64,000 nt of DNA from assembly GCA_002279355.1 (NCBI GenBank), contig NCBV01000001.1, positions 62,001 through 126,000 on the forward strand, in the 5' to 3' direction. Of the stretch, positions 18,025 to 27,040 are shown piece by piece. Source of the DNA: Acidiphilium sp. 37-60-79 (GTDB lineage Bacteria > Pseudomonadota > Alphaproteobacteria > Acetobacterales > Acetobacteraceae). The notes beneath the pieces were generated by a model. That model was not told where the DNA came from. It did no database searches and saw only the letters and a list, made by a program, of their open reading frames with translations. The first letter of the stretch is position 1; each line of letters opens with the position of its first letter. A program made the position numbers and the translations under genes.

Positions 18025-20568
18025 TCAGCCTATCGCTGCCCAGCCCGTGTTCGTCGTGCCGCTCTGCTTGACCCAGAAGGTCGATCCAACGCCACCATCC
18101 AGATTGCGAAAGCTCGACCCAGGTGGTGCCGAAACAACTGCTTCTGGTGAGCCTCGCCCCATCAAACTAACGCACCCGACGGGCTCGGTATCCGAGATCA
18201 TCCGCACAACGCCGCCAGCGCGCGGATGCAGAGCAACATCGCCCTGCTGACTTTGAAACACCACGCTACCATCGCCATTCGGCGCGACATAATCAGACTG
18301 CGCGAATCGCATGGCTTGCCAACCGCCACCAACACCGACCCAATCGATCACGCTGCCAGCTGGCACGGTGATCGGCGCGCCCGTCCAGTTCTGCTGTGCG
18401 GGGGCACTACCCGCCGCCTCAAATACCAGCGGGATGCTGCCATGGATCGCCAGAGTCCTGCCCTGCACAACTGGAAGACCAACCTGTACCGCTAACACCG
18501 CACCACTACCATTTCCGATCACACTCGCTACGGTCCCAGGACCATAGCCGCGTCCACCATTGGTGATCGTAACACCTATAATAACACCATTGGCGATGAA
18601 AGCGCTCGCCGCAGCACCGGTCCCCGCGCCATTAATCGTCACCGTCGCGGAACTGTAGCCTGAGCCACCATTGATTACCTTGACAAAGGTGATCTGCCCG
18701 GCCGAGCGGCTCGCCCAGGCGCTGACCATACTTTGAACCGATCCGGTGCTTTGCGAAATGCTTACCTGATCAATGAGGTCGGGAAAGGTAAGCGTATTCG
18801 TGCCGCTTGATGCATCTGGATTAACTGGCCAAGAAGGCGTGTAATTCAGAGTATTGCCCCGTATAATCAGCCCATCTGTGTAGGGAATCAAACTATTCAG
18901 CGGATCAGCCCCACCCGTTGCGACCACGACGTTATCGGCAACCAGTACCGCCTGCGGCGCATCGCGCAGCACAATCCCCTGACCACCCGCACCGTAATAA
19001 ATCCAATTGCCAATTAACGATAAGTTATTACATGAAATCCCAAAATTGTTTCCACGTCCGTCTGATTCGACATTGAGAGCAATGATCGCAGCTGCACAAT
19101 CTTGGATGAAATTTCCCCTTACGGTGCAGTTCTGGCTACCGCCAATACCCAACCCGAATTCAGCGCCGTTGACGTAGTTGCCTGCTAATTCGACAAAAAC
19201 AGATCCGCCAGCATCAATACCGAAGGCTCCTGCGCCAACGATCATATTACCGACGATTCGGCAATAGCCAGTATTGGCCAACATACCCCCACCGGCAGGA
19301 CCGTTATTCGACAAAACATTCCCTGTAACCAACATATTTCGGCCCGAAACCGACAGTCCATAGGACGTGTTTTGATACAAATTATTGTTGCCCACGAGCG
19401 CGGTTAATACGTCCGGATTGCCATTGCCGTACGTCCCCGGGACGGTATTTGTTTGATTAAAATTCCCAACGACGATCCCTATCTGATTGTTCCAGCACGT
19501 ATTGCTAACAATCATCACCTCCCGGATCTTGAGCGTAAAGGTGGGATCCTGGCTGTCGACGTAAATCCCGTTACGGACATTATCGTGGGCCCTGCAGGAC
19601 GTAACCTCCACAGCATCGGTCGCCGCGATCCAGCAACCATCCACCGCATTTGCGGAAAATTCGCAATCATGAACGTGATGGCTAGTAAGAGCAGGATCAC
19701 TCGGTAAAATGGCCAATCCCCAGCCATTACTCGGCCCCTTGGCATTCCGAAACCAACACCGAGTAATGTTGGCAGCGATGCAGGTCGACTGCACCGCAAC
19801 CCCAAAACTATTCGTGGTAATCGTTTCATTGGCATCAAAAATAATGCCATCGGCAAAAAAACGCGTGGCTGAAACGCTAATCCATGTCGGCGTCGCCGAT
19901 GACCCAACAACATCCTGCGCGCCGCGCGAGAGAACCGTTGCGCCAGAAACGCCGATTAGCGTTGCATTAGCACCAACGATATCGCATTCCCCGTCAATTC
20001 GGTAAATTTTTGGTCCGAAACGAACGGGATTACCCGAAGCCAAGGCCGCGATCAGCGCCGTCGCGTCGTTCGTCACACCATCGCCAATACCGCCAAAATC
20101 CTCAATTGAAACGGAATTTGCTACTAACGCTGCGACACTGCGCGCCGCCGATGCCCCGGTCGCCGTGGCCACCATGGCACCGGCGGGCACACTGGCCACG
20201 CCACCAACCGCCTGCATCAGCGCGCTATATGGGATACCGACATTGCCCCCTGCTTGGCCCATCGGAACCATATCAGCGGGTGCAGGCGTGGAACCTAACG
20301 GCAAGGCCGCGATTTCGAACGGTGCGGCACTTGCGGACAGCGTGGTTCCTGCCAATTCCAAGTTTGCGCCAATGGAAATAGGCACCGGCGCGGCAACGCC
20401 CGGCCCCACACCGCCTAATACTGTTCCCGCCGGCAATGTAAGCGACGTCTGGATTCCTGCCAAAATCTGAGCTCGGGTGGCGGCGAGCGTTTGCCCATTC
20501 TGATAAATGGCGAGCTCGTCACTATCGGATACCGAACTTGCCGGCGTTAATTGTGCAATTGTCGGCAT
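18025..20568 (-). CDS. Tail spike with pectate-lyase-type beta-helix
   Basis: An 847-residue protein starting at ATG 20568 after GAGAGG. Residues 1-80 match the adaptor module of the neighbouring fibre (TIAQLTPASSVSDSDELAIYQNG). From about 150 the segment VSIEDFGGIGDGVTNDATALI is the classic opening of pectate-lyase-3 beta-helices found in phage depolymerases, and the following 300 residues are short Asn/Gly-rich turns (NTCWNNQIGIVVGN; VSGRNMLVTGNVLSNNG). A Gly-Tyr-Ser repeat (INGGSGYSSATVTINGAG) precedes a C-terminal region, probably for trimerisation. Expected to bind and cleave surface polysaccharide; the exact substrate cannot be read. Confidence 0.82.
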   Translation of the reverse strand: MPTIAQLTPASSVSDSDELAIYQNGQTLAATRAQILAGIQTSLTLPAGTVLGGVGPGVAAPVPISIGANLELAGTTLSASAAPFEIAALPLGSTPAPADMVPMGQAGGNVGIPYSALMQAVGGVASVPAGAMVATATGASAARSVAALVANSVSIEDFGGIGDGVTNDATALIAALASGNPVRFGPKIYRIDGECDIVGANATLIGVSGATVLSRGAQDVVGSSATPTWISVSATRFFADGIIFDANETITTNSFGVAVQSTCIAANITRCWFRNAKGPSNGWGLAILPSDPALTSHHVHDCEFSANAVDGCWIAATDAVEVTSCRAHDNVRNGIYVDSQDPTFTLKIREVMIVSNTCWNNQIGIVVGNFNQTNTVPGTYGNGNPDVLTALVGNNNLYQNTSYGLSVSGRNMLVTGNVLSNNGPAGGGMLANTGYCRIVGNMIVGAGAFGIDAGGSVFVELAGNYVNGAEFGLGIGGSQNCTVRGNFIQDCAAAIIALNVESDGRGNNFGISCNNLSLIGNWIYYGAGGQGIVLRDAPQAVLVADNVVVATGGADPLNSLIPYTDGLIIRGNTLNYTPSWPVNPDASSGTNTLTFPDLIDQVSISQSTGSVQSMVSAWASRSAGQITFVKVINGGSGYSSATVTINGAGTGAAASAFIANGVIIGVTITNGGRGYGPGTVASVIGNGSGAVLAVQVGLPVVQGRTLAIHGSIPLVFEAAGSAPAQQNWTGAPITVPAGSVIDWVGVGGGWQAMRFAQSDYVAPNGDGSVVFQSQQGDVALHPRAGGVVRMISDTEPVGCVSLMGRGSPEAVVSAPPGSSFRNLDGGVGSTFWVKQSGTTNTGWAAIG

Positions 20569-20577
20569 GCCAACCTC

Positions 20578-21069
20578 TCAGGATGTAGTCAATGGCAGGC
20601 CCGATGGTGCGGTAATCGGTGCACCATTCGGCGTGGTAATAGCGTTTAACGGCGCTGGAACTGAGGCGAGTGGTACCACCGGCAGTGCAATGCTACGCGC
20701 TAACACCCGGCCACAGGCCGTAGCCATATTGATTGTTACGGTATAATTAGTATTAGGTTGGCCGCCGGATAACCATAACACTGCTCTGGTACCATCCGCC
20801 GATGCTGAAACCAACGCCAAGTCACCCGGGTTATTGGGACTGATCGACACGCTGAGCGATGCAATCGAGTCACCAGAATTTCCGGTCAACGCCGGGGCAA
20901 TCTCAAACGCGTAATCGAGTGTATCGCCAGGGTCCTTCTCCGGCCACATCAGAGGCTGCGGCGGCAATAAAAGCATTCCCCGGGGTGTCGGAATGAACCC
21001 CTCGATCTCAATGAGACGAGCCGATGAAACCTGCCATACTCTGGCCGCTGCTGCCAATGAAGCGCTCAT
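20578..21069 (-). CDS. Fibre-tail adaptor-like phage protein
   Basis: A 163-residue product. The segment PEKDPGDTLDYAFEIAPAL..GDSIASLSVSISPNNPGDL resembles the fibre-tail adaptor family, in which a DPxDxLDY motif precedes an Ig-like beta fold. The N-terminal 60 residues are hydrophobic/Pro-rich and the C-terminal 30 contain short Ala/Pro/Thr repeats. Position between the Gly-rich fibre and the spike supports an adaptor role. No catalytic motif. Confidence 0.55.
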   Translation of the reverse strand: MSASLAAAARVWQVSSARLIEIEGFIPTPRGMLLLPPQPLMWPEKDPGDTLDYAFEIAPALTGNSGDSIASLSVSISPNNPGDLALVSASADGTRAVLWLSGGQPNTNYTVTINMATACGRVLARSIALPVVPLASVPAPLNAITTPNGAPITAPSGLPLTTS

Positions 21070-21117
21070 GAATCACCCCCATAAATGATCGACATGCACG
21101 GACCCCGAAAAGTCCTC

Positions 21118-22371
21118 TTAATATTCAATGATCACCAACCCGGGCGCGCCTGCGCCACCTGGATTGCCCGTAGGGTTGGCCCCAGGCGAGGAACCACCTC
21201 CCCCACCACCGCCACCGAACCCGCTCGCGGCAAACCCCGCTAACGGCCCACTGGCACCGCGACCACGTCCAGGTCCCGCCCCATCACCGCCCCTGCTGGC
21301 TACAGTAATCCCATCCGAGCCCATCGCGCCGGCTTGATTGATTTGGCCACCGAGCCCAACGCCACCTGGCCCACCGGCCGTTGCAAACAACGATGCCGAG
21401 CCGCCTTCGCCGCCCGCGCCGCCACTGGCCGAAAGGAATGCCCCAAAACCGGAGGTGCCGCCGGCGCCACCAGTGCCTGGCGATAAGCTGGGCACGCCGC
21501 CAAGTCCAACAGTAACTGCAACGCTCTGCCCAGCCGTGAGGCCGCCAACGATACTTACAGCGATACCACCAGCCCCTCCGCCCGCACCGGGCAGCGTCGC
21601 ATGATATCCACCCGCTCCCCCCGCACCAATCACCGTCGCTTTGACACTACTAACACCGTTTGGCACAATAAAACTACTGGATGATTCAAACGCGCTGATC
21701 TGCGAAAAGCCCGGACGCAGCGATGAAAGCTTAAACGGTACGAACGGCGCTTGAGGCAGTGTCGTGATATCAGATGCTGTAATCACTGTCTGCCCATAAT
21801 TAACGGTAATAACATAGAGGCCTACCCATCCATTATCGACCGGCGGGGCTGTCTGTGTGCCTGCTGGCGCGGCAGCCCCGGGCTTGAGTTGTAATTGGGC
21901 GCGCTGCAAGCGTTGCGTATTTTGGGCACCGCCTGAATTATTTGGTCCCGTATATGGTAAAGCAGGATTTGCCGCATTTACATAAGGCAACACAACCGGA
22001 TCGGCATCAGCTTCAGAAAATGCCACTTCGACCAAATAGCTGACTGACTGCCCTGAACTGGCAGGAGCAGATAGAGTAAAACTAACTGGGTCTAGATTGA
22101 TCCCGGTTTTTACGATTTGCTGCGTGGTATCTGCAGCGAGGCTACCATAGGCTGTGACATCGACCGGCGCGAGTGTTGTGATCGACCCTGGCCCAACCGC
22201 AACCGTCAGGGAGGCCGGAACGGTCGACGTGCACGCAAGGCCGTCCACAACCGTCGAAGAGCCCAACACCGCCTCACTCAGTGCAGCAATCCCCACCATC
22301 ACGTTACGATTGAGCTGCAGAATATCGGTATCCAACGGGATAGCTCCTGGATAAACAATCATGCGATCCAT
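21118..22371 (-). CDS. Tail fibre-type protein with glycine-rich C-terminal domain
   Basis: A 417-residue protein. The N-terminal ~210 residues are a beta-rich part with PGAIPLDTDILQLNRNVMVG at the start, resembling phage baseplate/fibre attachment regions. From about 230 the sequence FESSSSFIVPNGVSSVKATV opens a domain dominated by Gly stretches (GAGGAGGYH, GGGGGGGG) and ending GAPGLVIIEY. Such polyglycine domains form the receptor-binding tips of several phage fibres. It follows the tail protein I-like gene, the normal fibre position. Confidence 0.75.
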   Translation of the reverse strand: MDRMIVYPGAIPLDTDILQLNRNVMVGIAALSEAVLGSSTVVDGLACTSTVPASLTVAVGPGSITTLAPVDVTAYGSLAADTTQQIVKTGINLDPVSFTLSAPASSGQSVSYLVEVAFSEADADPVVLPYVNAANPALPYTGPNNSGGAQNTQRLQRAQLQLKPGAAAPAGTQTAPPVDNGWVGLYVITVNYGQTVITASDITTLPQAPFVPFKLSSLRPGFSQISAFESSSSFIVPNGVSSVKATVIGAGGAGGYHATLPGAGGGAGGIAVSIVGGLTAGQSVAVTVGLGGVPSLSPGTGGAGGTSGFGAFLSASGGAGGEGGSASLFATAGGPGGVGLGGQINQAGAMGSDGITVASRGGDGAGPGRGRGASGPLAGFAASGFGGGGGGGGSSPGANPTGNPGGAGAPGLVIIEY

Positions 22372-22392
22372 GAATTTAGGTTCCTATTTGGT

Positions 22393-23082
22393 TCAGTCTT
22401 CGAGACGCGTCCACGCCACCGCATTGACAGGTAGCGCATTAACGATTGCGGCATATATTTGGCTATCGGTCAGAAGGCCGGGGTTATCGCCCGAGGCTAC
22501 CCAGGCCATTGGGCCCAGATTATATCCGCCGGGCCCTTGGTTATATCCACCAGCATGACTGGCCGGCACCGCATCCGGCCGATAGGCCGTTACAAACAGC
22601 TGATAGGGTAACGCCAGTGATCCATACCCACCGCGCACACCGTAGCCCAGCGTGTTCGTCGAATAGCCACCGCAATCAGTCGGATTGAAAGGTTCAAAAA
22701 TCTGAGGCGCTCGCCCGGTTACCCGCTCTATTGCGGCGACCAGAGCAGCCCGCGTCGCACGCGGCGCTAACACCGTGGCTCTCAAGCGCGCGCTAAAAGC
22801 CGCGTCACTCTCCCCAGCACGCCGATTTATAGCGGTACCGCAATAATCTAATGCCGCCAAATCCAAAAATACACCTGACGCGGTAGCCATTCGGGTCTGC
22901 GCGCGAACCGTGTCGATCACTCCGATCAACCCAACCCACAATGCCCCCATACCTAGCGTTAGTGCATCAAGCACGGGGGTATTATCACTGAACCATCCAG
23001 TGGGCAGTAAAGCCCGGAGACGCGCGCTCACCCAAACTGCGGTCACCGGTTCCGCCGTGTTTGACGGTTGAGAACCACTCAT
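22393..23082 (-). CDS. Tail protein I-like baseplate protein
   Basis: A 229-residue product whose N-terminal part (VWVSARLRALLPTGWFSDNTPVLDALTLGMGALW) and the central RAGESDAAFSARLRATVLAPRATRAALVAAIERVTGR motif are typical of the P2 gpI / DUF2313-like family that links baseplate J to fibres. It overlaps the baseplate J gene by four bases (ATGA). The C-terminal part contains Gly/Tyr repeats (GGYNQGPGGYNLGP). Baseplate role by order and motif; copy number unknown. Confidence 0.7.
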   Translation of the reverse strand: MSGSQPSNTAEPVTAVWVSARLRALLPTGWFSDNTPVLDALTLGMGALWVGLIGVIDTVRAQTRMATASGVFLDLAALDYCGTAINRRAGESDAAFSARLRATVLAPRATRAALVAAIERVTGRAPQIFEPFNPTDCGGYSTNTLGYGVRGGYGSLALPYQLFVTAYRPDAVPASHAGGYNQGPGGYNLGPMAWVASGDNPGLLTDSQIYAAIVNALPVNAVAWTRLED

Positions 23083-24209
23083 GACGCGGTAATGCTCATA
23101 CTGCCCGAGCGCACGGCACCAAACGGCCCCGGTGTCAGATCGCTATTGCCCGCGTTCAACTCAACGCCGGTGACATTGACGACCTGCGTTGACGCGTCAT
23201 AGGCGATTTGGGCTAGCCGGGTATAGGCCAGAGTAGCGCCAACTGGTAAGTTATCAATGTAGGCGCCAACGGCCGTCTGGACCGCAGCGACCACATTCTG
23301 CTGCACAGCACCGGGTGTCAATGTTAACATCATAGTTACTAGAGCCTGCGTTACGTGCGGCGGCTGAACTGAAAATCTGGTTCCAACTGGTCGCACCGCG
23401 TCAACCGCTAATTGCACAGTACTCAGCAAACTCGCGGGGGGTGCACCACTGCCATCATCCACCGTCACAACAAACTCACCGGGACTGGTCGCGCCAGTCG
23501 GGTCAACGTTCTCCGCAACTGTCGCCGATAATCCCTGCTGCACCCCAGCAATGCTCTCTTGAACCGCTCCTAACGTTGCGCGGGATAGACTCGCCAGATA
23601 ATTACCAAACCGCGCTCGAAACGCGGCATCGCTTTCCTGATCAACGCCGCCTGAAAATGCAGCATTATTGGTCGCCGTGTCGATCCCCGCAACAACCGTT
23701 CCAATCAGCCCAATATTTTGAGCCAAAATATTTCCTGCCGAACCAGGCACTAAGGCGGTAACCGGCAGGTCAATACTCGCTGTTGGCACGGTGAGCGTGT
23801 AGCCGTTCAAGGCGGTGGTAAAGGCAGGATTAGCCGGTGCAGCGGTAACCGCAAAGCTTTGTGATCCATCGACAGTGATAACGATTGTTCCAACTGGCAC
23901 AAAGGCATTGAGCACCGGCGCGAAGCGCGCAAATGTAACCACACCGCTGGCGGGGGCTGCGGCCAACCGCGTAAAGCCGAAGTCAGCACCAAAACTGTCA
24001 CAGTCAGCGCCAACGCTGGTCGCCAACCGGGTCGCCTGTAACACCTGAACGATCAGCCATTGCAGCCAAGATGCAATCGCTGCGTTCGCCTCCAGCAACG
24101 ACCTCATAACGGACCCTACCGAGAGATCAATGAACTGACTAACGGCGCCCTGGATTGAAGCGGCCATCGTCTCCACCATGGTGGAAAAACTCTGCAAGGA
24201 AAGCTGCAT
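23079..24209 (-). CDS. Baseplate J family protein (gp47-like wedge)
   Basis: From ATG 24209, preceded by GGAG at 5 bases, the product is 376 residues. The N-terminal ~100 residues are helical with DLSVGSVMRSLLEANAAIASW, followed by GADCDSFGADFGFTR, a beta part with VPVGTIVITVDG, and a late GGVDQESDAAFRARFGNYLASLSRATLGAV, the pattern of Baseplate_J proteins. J/gp47 forms the outer part of the wedge around the hub in contractile tails. Neighbours are gp25-like upstream and gpI-like downstream, the canonical order. Confidence 0.88.
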   Translation of the reverse strand: MQLSLQSFSTMVETMAASIQGAVSQFIDLSVGSVMRSLLEANAAIASWLQWLIVQVLQATRLATSVGADCDSFGADFGFTRLAAAPASGVVTFARFAPVLNAFVPVGTIVITVDGSQSFAVTAAPANPAFTTALNGYTLTVPTASIDLPVTALVPGSAGNILAQNIGLIGTVVAGIDTATNNAAFSGGVDQESDAAFRARFGNYLASLSRATLGAVQESIAGVQQGLSATVAENVDPTGATSPGEFVVTVDDGSGAPPASLLSTVQLAVDAVRPVGTRFSVQPPHVTQALVTMMLTLTPGAVQQNVVAAVQTAVGAYIDNLPVGATLAYTRLAQIAYDASTQVVNVTGVELNAGNSDLTPGPFGAVRSGSMSITAS

Positions 24210-24235
24210 GAAAACTCCATTGGTCGGAATCACGC

Positions 24236-24598
24236 TTAGACGGGCAGACTCAATACCTGGCTTTGGCCGCTCGCGGCATCCGCATAAATCACCGATAGCA
24301 AAACGCCGCTTGTCGGATTATCCACCGACTGGATCACCGGCGCCGGCGATTGCGCAACCCGTGATTCAAGTTGCAGTTGCGCGCGCGCATTGGCGGCGAT
24401 GCGGCTTGCCATGCCGGCTACCCCAACAAAAGCCCCGAGTCCACCGCCGTATGAAAGTTGCCAGAGATAATCGCCCGGATTGGTTAATAGTCGACGGAGC
24501 ACCCGTTGCTCAGTTAATGCTATACCGGACGCCATAGCCAAGTCACCAGCGGCCCCAAACGCCAAATCACCACCATAGGTCAGCGCTAAATCGGCCAT
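24236..24598 (-). CDS. GPW/gp25-like baseplate wedge protein
   Basis: A 120-residue protein from ATG 24598, which overlaps the spike gene stop as TGATG (a GTG one codon earlier is possible). The region GIALTEQRVLRRLLTNPGDYLWQLSYGGGLGAF matches the gp25 lysozyme-like wedge family: a helix with the L-x-R-x-L-T-x-P-G motif followed by Gly-rich turns. gp25 initiates sheath assembly in contractile systems including T6SS. Confidence 0.75.
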   Translation of the reverse strand: MADLALTYGGDLAFGAAGDLAMASGIALTEQRVLRRLLTNPGDYLWQLSYGGGLGAFVGVAGMASRIAANARAQLQLESRVAQSPAPVIQSVDNPTSGVLLSVIYADAASGQSQVLSLPV

Positions 24599-25143
24599 CA
24601 CACCACCTCCGATACAGGACCCGTTGACCCTCCTTGGGGATCAGCATGAACATGCTGATCATAGGCTTGGCGGAGCCGGTCCAACGGGCCATGTTGTCCG
24701 CCCAAATCGGAAATTTGGCCGCTGACGACCAGATTTCCCGATATTGAAACGGTCGGCGCCTGCAATGCGATTGTGCCGTCGTTATGCAACTTCACGAATG
24801 ACCCGGTGCGATGAACCAACCAGCACTCACCCACCGGCGCCCCTGGTGTCTGCATCGTCGCAGACCAAACCGCCCCGATAATCACGCCTTGCTGCGAGTC
24901 CCCCTCCTGAGCGAGCATCAATACTTGGTCGCCCGGCGATAACGGTGCGGCGAGGCCCCATCCCGCGCCGACCCAAGGCGCTAACACAGGCAACCAGCCG
25001 CTGAGAATGTTCTCAGGTTGGATCATCACCCGCGCAGCAAATGCAACCGGATCAAAACTAGAGACTAAACCAAACCGCGCTTGCCCACTTAGCCCATCGA
25101 GGGCGGATGCGCGGGCCTTCACCGCATTCCAAAAAACATCCAT
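24598..25143 (-). CDS. Baseplate spike / gpV-like protein
   Basis: A 181-residue product with an N-terminal OB-fold-like part (GLVSSFDPVAFAARVMIQPENILSGWLPVLAPW; SPGDQVLMLAQEGDSQQGVIIGAVW) and a C-terminal beta-helix-like part (HNDGTIALQAPTVSISGNLVVSGQI), ending with HGPLDRLRQAYDQHVHADPQGG. The H-x-H pair resembles the iron-binding tip of gpV/gp5-type puncturing spikes. Start ATG 25143 overlaps the hub gene stop as TAATG. Confidence 0.8.
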   Translation of the reverse strand: MDVFWNAVKARASALDGLSGQARFGLVSSFDPVAFAARVMIQPENILSGWLPVLAPWVGAGWGLAAPLSPGDQVLMLAQEGDSQQGVIIGAVWSATMQTPGAPVGECWLVHRTGSFVKLHNDGTIALQAPTVSISGNLVVSGQISDLGGQHGPLDRLRQAYDQHVHADPQGGSTGPVSEVV

Positions 25144-26147
25144 TATATAACCCGTGTCGCTTCAAAGCGTTGGATAAATCCCCCGGCGACTCCAATGCGG
25201 CGCTCAATGCTCCGGAGCTGATACAGTCCGTCAATAGAACTTCCGGTTCCTTGGACTTGGACCATTGATGCTGGCTCAAGACTAAACTCACCTGGCATCA
25301 CGGCGCGCAACAAGACACTTTGCGTTGCCAATCGTGCCTGTTCGCGTTGGGCATGAGCTAGAACCTGCGCTTGGGTCAAATTGGGTTTGACCAACGTTAG
25401 CCCAACGCCGCTCGAACCACCCGATGTCGCGGTAAACGCGCCCTGCAAGCGTGGATTCCAACTCCGGATCGTCACTGAAGGTGACAGTAACCCTAGCGCC
25501 CGGTCCACAGTAACCTCCATCAACTCCTGCCCATAGAAAAGAGTTGCCGGTGCGACCACTGGGGCAGGCCCGAAGATCAATGTCGTCCCCCGAACACTAA
25601 CGAGGAAACCCTCAATCTCAGCGAGATCAACCAATAAATCCCACCGCGTTGGGTGGCGTGAGTGCAAGGCCAACGCCGATCCATTATGGGCCAACTCGTA
25701 ATACTGACCAATCGGCTGGCTCGTCGGCGTGACATTGGCGGAAAGGTTGGCGGCCTCAGCGAATTGGCGCGCAATAGAGCTTGCGGTCTGGTTTGAAAAA
25801 CTCTCGTTCACCTCGCGATCAATCAAGCGAGCCGAAAAATCGCGTCCCGTGAGCAAGGCCGCACCAGCACCAACATCGAGCATTACCGTATCAATCTGGC
25901 CCTGAAACAAAGAGCTGCCACCGTTCAATCCTGCACTCACCGTCGTTGTCACCGCAATAGTTGCCACCCCCATTCCGGCATAAAATTCAATACCTGCAGC
26001 GGGAGAATTCAAGGCCATAACAAGGCGAAATCGCGCCGCGCTATAGGGTGATTCCTGCGCGACCTCAAACGATAGAGCTCCGGTTATTGAAATGCCATTA
26101 ATGACAACGTCTAAACCAATCGCGCGAGCCACTAGATTTTCAGACAT
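25143..26147 (-). CDS. Baseplate hub protein, gpD-like
   Basis: From ATG 26147 the product is 334 residues. The segments FEVAQESPYSAARFRLVMAL, LFQGQIDTVMLDVGAGAALLTGRDFSARLID and SFSNQTASSIARQFAEAANL belong to the late-control-D / VgrG-type hub family that forms the trimeric centre of contractile baseplates. It overlaps the LysM gene by 8 bases. Order LysM - hub - spike - gp25 - J is the standard P2/Mu-like arrangement. Confidence 0.8.
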   Translation of the reverse strand: MSENLVARAIGLDVVINGISITGALSFEVAQESPYSAARFRLVMALNSPAAGIEFYAGMGVATIAVTTTVSAGLNGGSSLFQGQIDTVMLDVGAGAALLTGRDFSARLIDREVNESFSNQTASSIARQFAEAANLSANVTPTSQPIGQYYELAHNGSALALHSRHPTRWDLLVDLAEIEGFLVSVRGTTLIFGPAPVVAPATLFYGQELMEVTVDRALGLLSPSVTIRSWNPRLQGAFTATSGGSSGVGLTLVKPNLTQAQVLAHAQREQARLATQSVLLRAVMPGEFSLEPASMVQVQGTGSSIDGLYQLRSIERRIGVAGGFIQRFEATRVI

Positions 26148-26331
26148 TCGGCACACCACCGCCGACGTTCGGATCAACGGTTGGCAAAACTAAGTTGATC
26201 TGCCCCACCAGGAACGGGTCGCTCAAGCCGTTGGTTTGCGCGATACGGACCCATTGGGTGGCATCGCCCAAATACTGGGCGGCCAAAGCGAACAGATTGC
26301 CACCGATCGCGGTGATCGTTGATCCACTCAT
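26140..26331 (-). CDS. LysM-like tail protein (gpX-type)
   Basis: A 63-residue protein: GNLFALAAQYLGDATQWVRIAQTNGLSDPFLVGQINLVLP is a LysM-like fold with the usual IAxxNxL core. Small LysM proteins sit between tape-measure/hub genes in P2-like phages and bridge tube and hub. Starts with ATG 26331 overlapping the previous stop as ATGA. Confidence 0.75.
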   Translation of the reverse strand: MSGSTITAIGGNLFALAAQYLGDATQWVRIAQTNGLSDPFLVGQINLVLPTVDPNVGGGVPNV

Positions 26332-27017
26332 GCTCCGACAGCCCCTACATTCGCTGCGGCACGTCCCAAATAGGCCTGAGCGGCCAAGGCATTCGCCTGC
26401 AAGGCGCTGGCTCCCGCCGCACTAAGCACTGCAGTAACTCCCGTTTGCGCAAAAATGTTCCCGGCCAAATTAGCTGTGGCTGCGTCGAGCTGGTTGCCAG
26501 CGAGGCCAATAACACCGGCCAACCCAGCGACCGCCGGCACGAAGCTAACAGGTAAGCTTATACTTACGCTACTCAATGACACCCCGGCCGCGCCGGCAAA
26601 ACCGATCGCGCTGGCAATATCAAGACCCGCCTGAACGACACTCGACGCCACCACCGAGATTGGATCTTCGACGACGATGAGACGCAAGGCGTAAGGAACC
26701 CACCAAGGCTTCTGGTAATGGACAGAGAGTTCCGCGATAATCACGGAGTATGAAAAATCACCCCAGCTGAGCGGCAGCGCCAGTCCAGCGGCGCGCGCCA
26801 CATCCAAGCTTTGCACCCGCAATGCCGCGTCAGGCCCTGAGAAAACGCCGCTAAACTCGATTTCTTCAGCGGCGGCGCCGAGCGTATCAATGACCCGCCC
26901 ACCACCGATGAGTTCGTGAACAGCAAGCCGTTGTCCACCGCCGAACACGATCTGTTCAGGAACCTCAAATCCTCTCAGCGTCACAGAACCGAGCACGACG
27001 CTCTGCTGTGTTGTCAT
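26328..27017 (-). CDS. Tail/baseplate protein with DNA-circularisation-N-like start
   Basis: A 229-residue protein from ATG 27017, preceded by GAGGTG at 8 bases; the GTG at 27035 is less likely. The N-terminal half (LRGFEVPEQIVFGGGQRLAVHELIGGGRVIDTLG..EIEFSGVFSGPDA..RVQSLDVARAAGLALPLSWG..YSVIIAELSVHY) resembles the N-terminal domain of Mu gpN/DNA-circularisation family proteins, which act at the tube-baseplate joint. The C-terminal half is Ala/Val/Leu-rich helix. Real substrate is tail structure, not DNA. Confidence 0.6.
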   Translation of the reverse strand: MTTQQSVVLGSVTLRGFEVPEQIVFGGGQRLAVHELIGGGRVIDTLGAAAEEIEFSGVFSGPDAALRVQSLDVARAAGLALPLSWGDFSYSVIIAELSVHYQKPWWVPYALRLIVVEDPISVVASSVVQAGLDIASAIGFAGAAGVSLSSVSISLPVSFVPAVAGLAGVIGLAGNQLDAATANLAGNIFAQTGVTAVLSAAGASALQANALAAQAYLGRAAANVGAVGA

Positions 27018-27040
27018 TTCAGTTACACCTCTCACTCGGA

